64,000 bases of DNA, from the NCBI RefSeq assembly GCF_033807715.1, contig NC_084592.1, forward strand, positions 22,577,501 to 22,641,500, written 5' to 3'. Made by a program: the position numbers and the translations under genes. Within the stretch, counting starts at the first letter, position 1. Every line of letters begins with the position of its first letter. The notes under the pieces are model-generated. The model did not search any database. It saw only the letters and a list, made by a program, of their open reading frames with translations, and was not told the DNA's origin. This DNA is from Cololabis saira. Taxonomy: Eukaryota; Chordata; Actinopteri; Beloniformes; Belonidae. Below are positions 55,600-64,000 of the stretch, in pieces.

Positions 55600-56250
55600 C
55601 CTGACTTTGTCCTTCCCTTCCTTGTTTAGTCCCTTCTTCTCCTTTCCTCATCTCGTTCTCCAATCTCCATATCTCTCCATCCCCGACAATAACAACATTT
55701 GGCCACGAGACACGCAGCGCCTTGGCCCCCATATAGTCGCCAGAATAGCGGCCGTGGTCGCCCCCTCTCGGGCTGCGGGAATGGTTTAACCCACAGAGAG
55801 GGAGAAAGACAGCGAGCACAAAGGAAGCGCACATTCGGAGCGTTTAGGAGGGAGCTAATTGGTTGCATGATGTAAACATGGAATAAAATTCGCAAGGCGG
55901 CATTTCCTTTTCCCAACGCACTTCGCCATTAATGACGATTAATAATACATGAGGTGCTGGCTACCAATTACGGGTCTGTCTCTACAACTCAGGACAGGCA
56001 GAGAGTGGAAAAAAATTGAAGCCAAGAGTGCAGAAGAGGAGAGAGGAGTTCAGCTTTGTTGCATCCTCGCTTCAGGGTTTTCTGGAGTTGCTTGGTGGCT
56101 CTGGAGCGAACCTGGTTCGCCCGAACCCAGTGCTGGCTTGTTCAAGCGACCAACGAGGTTCCGAGGGCTTTATTCTCCTTTTGGATCCGAGAGTGACAAA
56201 AGAGCACGCCAATATGTTGCATTTCTGAGGTGAGTGACTTCTCTTTGTTC
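55600..56250 (+). other. CpG-enriched unassigned stretch with a strong candidate splice donor
   Basis: CpG and GC content rise here (e.g. 55700-55800 and 56085-56210) compared with the flanks. ATTTCTGAG followed by gtgagtga (exon end near 56230) is a strong donor consensus on the + strand. It may be a non-coding first exon of a neighbouring gene or an upstream alternative exon, but no protein family was recognised. Confidence 0.3.
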
Positions 56251-56717
56251 GCCCCAAATTAGAGATATTTTATCCCAGAGTAGCTGAACCTGGGAGTGTT
56301 GCGTGTTCCTTAATTGGGGAATAAAGTCCTGTATATTTTTCAGTTTCTTGCCGTCGACCAGCCAGGACCAAGAACCATGCACAATTGTTAAAACGGCCGC
56401 GCTGTCCCTCTGCCAGTCCGTGTCATAGCCTTTGAAAACGAGACACATGGAAGCACAGCCTCCGCGCTGCTATTGTTTTCCCTCTATTGTTTTCAAACCG
56501 TTGCCTAGGGGAGTATTGGGGGCTCTCCCATAAGACATGGGCACTACGAGACCACTCACAGGTCGCATATCAGTGACAGTCAGACGAATCCTTCATATTG
56601 TGTGCGAATAAATAATGGAAAAAGACTAAACTCTTAATTTGACACCACTGTACATAATAGGATTGGACAGCCTGTAAACAGCAGGAGTCACATTGATTAG
56701 TGCAACATCACGTGTGC

Positions 56718-56821
<104 letters not shown>

Positions 56822-57104
56822 GTGGAGAAATATTCTTCAAATAGTGTATTTCACTCTGCCAACTCCTCCATGCCTCAGGGTACAGTAACAGAACATGAAA
56901 CATTTTCTTAATTAGTAGTTTGCCAAAGCAAAGGAGAAATAATTGTAGCAGAAGAAACATTTACATGTTCTCCCGGTTGCCTATATTAAATATACAAATG
57001 TTTTGTGTACAGCATACGCCACTGTTTTGAAAATAGGGAAGAGAGTTCTCACTCGAGCAGTTTAGAACATTATTCTTAAAGTTTACATCAACACTAAATA
57101 TACA

Positions 57105-57230
57105 TTCATACATCCATTTTCTGTTTCTTACCTTTCTCCTATTTTTGGATCATGGGAGTTTAATAGAGCCTATCCTAGGTGTCTTAATGTAAGGGGTACA
57201 TGGTGGCCAAGTTACCAGTACATCAGTACT
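57105..57230 (-). mobile_element. degraded SINE fragment
   Basis: TACATCCATTTTCTG, then a GGGAGTTTAATAGAGCCTAT block, resembles the tail and body of the SINE at 9627-9975. It is strongly diverged. Confidence 0.45.
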
Positions 57231-60200
57231 AAACTAGTAAACATAAAAAGAAAGAGAAGTCATATTTCTATTCCTCCATTTAGCACTAATTATTGAGTTA
57301 ATTAATCTGTAAGGTACGGTCTGTGTTATGTGCACACAGCTGTTCATGTGGTGCAATAACAGACACATGAACGAACACATAACATAATTGGTTATTTCAA
57401 GGGTTAAATAAGAGATAGGAGGAGAGCATGAACACAAAACAAAATGTATTTCACCTTTAAAACAAGGTAGCTAATTCTTCCTCAAATAAATAATAACCAT
57501 ACTGCATCTCTTCAGAAAGGTATACTCACATCGATAAGACATCTTTCCAGATATAATGATGGTTTTAGAGCTTTTATAGCATCTTAGTAACAATATGTTG
57601 TTGAAAGAATGGCATGAAGCAAAAAAAGCCTTTCCTGTGATGTAAAAATTGTAGTGCTGGTATTCACTTGCCTCTTGTTTTTGTGCCGTGTGATGAGAGA
57701 ACATTGGTGTCAGCCCACGGGCATTCTTAGCTTCTAAGTTATTAAGTCCTTTAATAAGACTCCTTCAGTTTGTGATTCTTTTCCTGAGTTGAAATTTATG
57801 TTGAAACTGATGAACACATGGGAAAGCAATAGCTTGAGGAATCAATACCAGAGCATGTCACAGGCTCAGTGGGTAGTTTTTTCAGTCATATTACATTCTG
57901 TTCACGATGTACCAAAGCTGGCAATAGTGCTGCCGCAGAGAGTTCATCTGTGGGTCTGCCTATAGGGTTCTGTAATCACAGATTCAACATTTACGTTTGT
58001 ACCTGATGATGTCCAAATGATCCTCTAAGCAATTTTCCAGTTCAAATTCAATGGTATACATTCCATTCTTGGCAAGTACTATTCACATGCAGTCGTCCCT
58101 TCTTCCATGTTAGATAGTGACAGGTCTTGGTATTTGATTCTTCTATCAGTGTCATGGAATGTCTTCCAGGTCTCTTTTACATGATATGATGAGGTAAAGA
58201 GACCGAATGACCCTGTAAAGGTAGAGATGTTTGACATTTATTGAGATTCAAACTCAGTTTGGACCCATATGGTTCCTTGCAGATAGTTAAATAACCTTAA
58301 CCGAGACCCGGCCATTCATCAGACTTGGGACTTTGGCCAAAGTGACAGCCTCAGTCCATGAGGAGTCTGGCCAGATGCGAAAAGCTCTGTATCCTTGTGG
58401 CATCTCTCCTTCTCTCAAAAAAATGTTTACAGAGGAACCAACCTACTGACAAAACTTTTATTCAAGTAGAAGAGACAATTCGAGAAGTGCCTGTGTTGCT
58501 GTGTACAATAGTCTCTGTCAAAGACTTATGTAAGTGTGGTGAACATAAGCCAAAAAGGCTCAGACTCAAAACTAAGCGCAACAATTCTGCTGGGGCATGT
58601 CTGTCTGACAGAGCTACCCTGCAACAGGCAGCCTTGGTGCTTTCTTTTTGTCTTTTTGCATATTGAGGAAAAGGTAGATGATGTCGGAAGGATTGTGAAT
58701 AAAGAAGGGAGTTAAAAGCGCAAGTAAGTGAAATTAAAAAAGGAAACTGGGGGGAAAAAAGAGATGATGCAGACACATCATGAGGAGTCTGAGTGGAGCG
58801 GAACCAGTAAAGTCAATCCTAATCTCACTAACACACCAAAACATAGCCTTCCCTTCTGCCCTTCTCACTTAAACACACACATCACATATATCGGTGCAAA
58901 GAGGTGGTTCGATATACATTTGTGTCGATATGCAGCTCACCAGTATGCTGTTTGTGGGCCCTTCAAATCATGAAAGCACCTCAGGCAAAAAGTGGTCAAT
59001 GCACCATCAGAATGATGTTGAGGGTGTCATGTAGGGAGCCTCTAGTTTCAACCAGATTGTTCGAGTCACAGTGCGCGAGAACCCCCTGGCAATGCAAACG
59101 TATTATGGATATGTTTGTGTTTGTCTGTCATGTTCTAGCTGGAGGGGTCCTTGCATGCCATCAAAGCAGACACACCACTTCCTCTGTTTATTTTTATCAG
59201 CAGATGCAAACAACAGTCTTACATTTACAGACATTTTGTTTTTATTCTGATCTACAGTATTCCAAGAAATGGGCATCCCTCATGTGTGATGGGTACATGT
59301 GTGCAGTTATTTGTGTCACAGCAGTGAACATCAACAAACAGAGCAAAGGGGAAAAAAGAGGGACAAATGAATGCGGTTTTTCAGGGCAGGTCTACAGAGA
59401 GACAGACCTGTGAGCACCACAGTTAATAGAAACAGTAGGAGATGGAAGGCGAGGCTTTCTTCCAAGAAGTGTGTGTCTGTGTGGATGTATTACTCAGCAA
59501 TGAAATATGTCCCCCAGCCTCTGGTTTCTCACACCATCACAGAAAAAACATACACTTTCTCCCTCTGTCTGGTGCAAACAAATTAAATTCATTTTCTCAA
59601 AACCTCTGCTTGTGTATTATCGACCGCAAAACCTTTAATCAATACTTTTAGAGGTGGAAAAATGTTTTTGTGTCTTTCGAAATCTTTCCTTGGCGTTTCT
59701 CTTAAATCTTTAACAACCTTCAGCTTATTGGTTTGGATTCACAGACTCATAAATTTACTGTTTTTATTCCATTTTACCCAGCTTGTCAGTTGACTTGCAG
59801 CAGCAGTAGGCAGCTGTTTTCAACGAATGGAAGGAAAAAAAAGTCCACCTAAAGCCACGAATCCAGTATCAAAGAAAGACAACAGTGAGAGGGAAAGTGA
59901 CTGGTGCAGACTGATCCAAATATAAAAGACGACTGGATATTGACAATGTTTGGTGGTCGGGGGAATGACTCTAAATGGTCATGCGGCTCTCCGAGTCTGC
60001 TGGATGTGTAAACAGGTCATCTGCTGGCGCATTCAACACTTTGCTTCGAAAGATAATAAATCAATGTCATGAGCAGCGACCTCAAAGACTGATGCTTAAT
60101 GCAAATGTGCACTATTGTGACCGCAAAGTGCAAAATGCACAATATAGCCTACACCAGACAGAATGCAAAAAGACAACCAGAAATATTTTAAACAATCAGA

Positions 60201-62470
60201 AAACTTTCCGGAAAACATAACAACAATGAAATAATACTAAACTATACACGACACCCTTGCAATGCATACTTTGTATTCTGTGAGATGTTTTTGAGTTTTG
60301 TGAATACTGTTTGTTCTGTTACAGTACATGTAGAATTTTCCATGTTTTTGTTGTGTTTTTTTTTTTTAAATGTTGTGTTTTTGTGTTTTTCTGCAGTAAA
60401 ATGTAAATATCTTGCTGCATCTTTCACATAGTTGTATTCGGAAATTTCGCACCTTGCAAATGCCATATTATACCATTGACACATAAGCACACGCATGCCT
60501 TCATCTTAATAGCAACTTCTGCATTTTTTTTCATTCTTCACACAGCGCTGTATTAGAAAACACATAGTCCTTAGATGCCTGAAAAAGAGAGTTTCCATAA
60601 ATGTGTTTGAAAGGAGGATGTGCTTTAAACTGTCCACCTGCTGCATTTCTGACCGACACGTGCATCTAATTTGGGCCATTTGGTAAAAGACAATGAATTC
60701 CATCTGGTTTGAAGCTGAATTTTATGCTGTAGCTCAAATCTGGTCTGGTATTCAGCCAGGATGGAACCAAAAGGGCTGAAAGCAGGAGAGGGATGTACAC
60801 TGCTGGGAAGAGAGACGCTGTAATCTGATGAAAGCTTCTTTACTCCCATGTTACCTCACCTTTAGGCCACAAGCAATGACCAGAGCTTACTCAGGGATCA
60901 ATGATGAGGCCACCCACTGACGTACAATTATGCTTCCATCACTTCAGTGGATATCAGATTGACTTAAATTCATTTCCTGCAGACCTACAGTTATAATCAT
61001 AAGCCAAACACAAAAATCTAATGAATGTTATTTGATTTATTTTCTCCACAAACACATCAATATTTAAAATCACGTGAGATTGCTTTACATAATCACAATC
61101 TGAATATATGTCATTGATCATCGCATGGAGAGAAGCATCTGTTTTAAGTTGTAGCCCTTAATTTAGATGAACAATGCCAACACACTGGATTAAATGATGA
61201 AGAGGTGAGGGATGAGGATAGTGAGTGGAATAGACACTCTGTCTTAGTAGCTTTTTTTGCAAGTGTGTGGGCAGCTTTATACAGTAGCTCATTCAGGCAT
61301 CTCAGCAGGCTATTTTCTCAAAGGGAGAAAGCAAGAATGTGTAGAGACTATTGGCTTTTAAACTTAACGATCTGGGAAATTAAATGACACATGCCAAGGC
61401 TGTCTCTTGCTGTGTGTCAAATGGCCAAATTTCACTTTATAAATGCACAAAAGGCAGATTAACAACATGGGAGAGAGGATCTACATGGACTCATGGAATA
61501 ATTCAGATAGACTCAAGTTGCTTTCATTGCATTGATACTTGTTTTTGTTAAATTAACTGATTTAACCCAGGTTGACAGTAAAACGGTCTTGAAGTAGATG
61601 TCCCCTTTTAAAACAGACATGGAACTTGTGCCACTTAAAATTTCTGGGACCAAAGCCAATGCTTTACTCACTGAAAGAACTGTATTTTACAAAATATGTG
61701 CATTTATATTGCCTTCATCAAAAGCTAGGGATGACCTTACTCCCGTATTCATCACATGTCAGTACTTATGACGCTCTGGAACTAGCAGATATTCTGAAAT
61801 GAGAGTGATAATTTGAAAGATTCAAAAAGAAATAAATAAACAGATAGGAAATTTGAATTTGATACTGAAATGAGTGAGTTGAGACTTTGAAATGACTATG
61901 AAATGTGTCAAGGTCTAATGAATATATAATGTGCATTAACTATTCAGTTACAATGCTGAGCTGATGAATATTCTCAGTATTTGCAGTATTTGTAGAGAAT
62001 CCTACAAATATGCTTGGTAAGCAGTTCAGTCAATCCAGGATGCAAGAGTGAAGTTGCAGTTATCTCCTGAAGTATTTGCACATGGAGAGAGTTTTATGAT
62101 TTTTCTCTTATACTCTACCAAAACGGATTTGAAATAAAACAATTTGGTGTAGATTCATTTAAGAGGCTTCACAAAAATACTGTGTTTTATTTTTTAGCAA
62201 TTACAGCCGTTTTAAACAAAGTAGCTCAATTTTTAGAGGTTCAGCTGTATCGGACAATTGACTGAAAAGAAGTTAATTGGCCAGATGGGATCCATTCTCT
62301 TGTTTCTTGAGGACAGATAAAGCAGATAAAAGGTTTGGAGTTGATATCAGGTATTGGATTGGCATTTAGCAGCTGTTTGAGTGGTGATACCAATATCCAA
62401 GTCCAAGGAGATCTCAGTCAAGTGGTGCAGGCCATAATTATGCTTATTATGCTATAAAAAAAAAGCAACA
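57231..62470. other. intergenic, no gene seen
   Basis: AT-rich DNA with only short open frames and no recognisable exon, RNA gene or complete mobile element. Confidence 0.55.
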
Positions 62471-62479
62471 TAGATATAC

Positions 62480-63180
62480 AAGAGAGAATAATAGCAAAAA
62501 ACTTGTATGTGGCCAAATCAACGGTTTGGTATAAAGTAAGAAACAAAAAAATAGTGGTGAGCTCAAAAACATCAAAAGGCCTGGAGGATCCTTGATGCAG
62601 ACCTTCACAATATCAACAGAGGTCAAGAATACCTCAGAGAAGGTAGGTTTGTGAATGTAAATACAAGGTGTTCACATCAAGGTTCAAACCACTGGAGAAT
62701 CCAGAATAATTTCTCAAAAAACATCGAAAAAAAAGAAGAAAAAAAAGCTTGTAATGTTCTGCGACTGTAGACAGATGAAACCAGGATAAACATAGAAAAT
62801 CAATTCTGAGGAATATAGGGCCATATTCTGATCCTATTTAGCCAAATCCTACAAAACTAAAAGGAGAGTGCTTCACTGGGTGGATAGATAATGAACCAAA
62901 ACTAATCCTGAAAGTTATTCAAGACTTGTCAAAGGCAAATAAATTAAATATTCTTCAGTGGCCAAGTCAGTCACCAGATCTCAGCCCAACAGAGTATATT
63001 TTCCAGTTGCTGAAGACCCACAAAGGCCCAAAAACAAGCACCAACTCAAGATAGCTGCAGTGAAGGCCTGGCAAAAAATCTCTAGTAAGGAAACTCTGAA
63101 TGTAGTGGTATCCATGGACAGCCATTGACTGCAAATGGTTTTATCCAAATATTAAAAATTAGGGTTACATTTACTGTACG
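62480..63180 (+). pseudogene. Tc1-like transposon relic
   Basis: The plus strand has broken transposase text, for example WPSQSPDLSPTEYIFQLLKT (about 62960-63018), the usual WPxxSPDLxPIE block before the third catalytic acid, and a preceding LNILQ-like segment. Multiple stops and frameshifts mean it is inactive. Inverted ends were not securely found. Confidence 0.7.
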
Positions 63181-63799
63181 ATTATGTCAGTTTGACCAAA
63201 CATTTTTGAGCCCTCGGAATACAAAGGAATGGTGAATATGATATTTTTGGTGAAACCTCTTAAATTAAAACTGAAAGTCTAAACTTTCATAACACATTGA
63301 TTTTTTCATATCAAATCCACTAAGTTGATGTGCAATGGCATAATTATATAAAAAAAAAGAATGTGCAATAAAAAACCTTGTATCTCCAATAAACCAAGGT
63401 TATCTGGTATTTTTCTAGTTACTATGCCGACTGGGCCAAACAGGGCTGCAGTTTGTTGTAAATGAAGAACTGCATCTATCATAGCTATTATCTCAGCAGA
63501 GCACCCTTCTCTAAATAACACCAGTGCACATGTATAGTTGCACTCACAAAGCTGTCACATCGCTGTTGGGCTCATTATTGAACTAAAGAACATCATCCCC
63601 TTGGATGTAATGCCTGACGAGAAGTAAGTGATTCGACTTCTCAGCGCTAAGTGTAATATCAGTAACACTGTGTGTTTCACCGCATGTTTGGAGAGGATGT
63701 TATTCTGCAGAATTACACCATGTGTCTTTCACGTCAGGTTTAAATTGAGTCCAGACCACAGAGTGTAACACACAGTTTTCCACTGCTCATATCACACGT

Positions 63800-63801
63800 A
63801 T

Positions 63802-63862
<61 letters not shown>

Positions 63863-63868
63863 CACACG
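63800..63868 (+). repeat. (CA)n microsatellite
   Basis: A CA run with a few CG interruptions (CACACGCACA). Confidence 0.9.
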
Positions 63869-64000
63869 TGCGCCCAGGAGCAGTAGTAGTCTTCCAGGCA
63901 GCAGATGGACTGGATGGAAGCACAGTCATCCTGTTAGCAATCATGACATCAGCAGCAGTGTTACATTCCCATGAATGCCCCTGCTGCCTTTTATCTTTCA

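Noticed and set aside
55439..55834. 131-codon minus frame
   Set aside because: Low-complexity Lys/Glu/Arg-rich translation of a pyrimidine-rich strand; no family match recognised, no splice support.

Overview
The window looks like nuclear DNA from a ray-finned fish, most likely a percomorph-type teleost. Protein-coding sequence is split into short exons with GT-AG introns. Intergenic and intronic DNA is AT-rich and carries typical fish repeats: Tc1-like relics, small non-autonomous hAT and PIF/Harbinger elements, RTE/Rex3-like and L2-like LINE pieces, tRNA-derived SINEs, and long (TA)n, (CATC)n and (TATC)n arrays. I see no prokaryotic, viral or CRISPR features.

Two genes can be read with confidence, and they converge tail to tail. 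(1) A hedgehog gene on the + strand (17302-22655) is best read as an Indian hedgehog (ihh) orthologue of 431 residues. It has a signal peptide, a 174-residue signalling domain beginning Cys27, a Gly200/Cys201 autoprocessing site and a Hint domain. It has four coding exons, because the usual 262-nt exon 2 is split into 158 + 104 nt by a 269-bp intron. (2) A BIN1 (amphiphysin 2) gene on the - strand (52717 down to 28123) has 21 inferred coding exons that join in frame to 655 codons: an N-terminal BAR domain including the neuronal exon-7 cassette, a clathrin/AP2-binding central region, an unusual exon with four 20-residue Trp/Asp repeats, and a C-terminal SH3 domain. The stops are about 5.5 kb apart.

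Layout: 1-15.6 kb is intergenic with two Tc1 transposase relics, one full SINE with target-site duplications, an RTE-like LINE tail and a perfect 28-bp inverted repeat. 15.7-16.5 kb is a complete small hAT element upstream of ihh, followed by a GAG-rich tract and the GC-rich 5' end of ihh. ihh intron 1 carries a second hAT element only 28 bp past the splice donor, and a (TA)n tract. 22.7-28.1 kb is the intergenic/3'UTR interval, with a plausible ihh poly(A) signal. 28.1-52.7 kb is bin1, whose introns hold most of the mobile elements; several are nested. 52.8-64 kb is intergenic: two Harbinger-type MITEs just upstream of bin1, microsatellites, an unassigned CpG-rich stretch near 55.7-56.3 kb with a strong candidate splice donor, and a Tc1 relic at 62.5-63.2 kb.

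The two genes are not known to act in one pathway: Ihh is a secreted lipid-modified morphogen and BIN1 a cytosolic membrane-curving adaptor. Points of most interest are the split hedgehog exon, the 20-residue repeat array in bin1, two sibling hAT copies whose internal minisatellite has 4 versus about 10 units, and several nested elements with intact target-site duplications. I see no sign of an entirely new system. Family calls rest on reading and remembered family knowledge, not on database searches.
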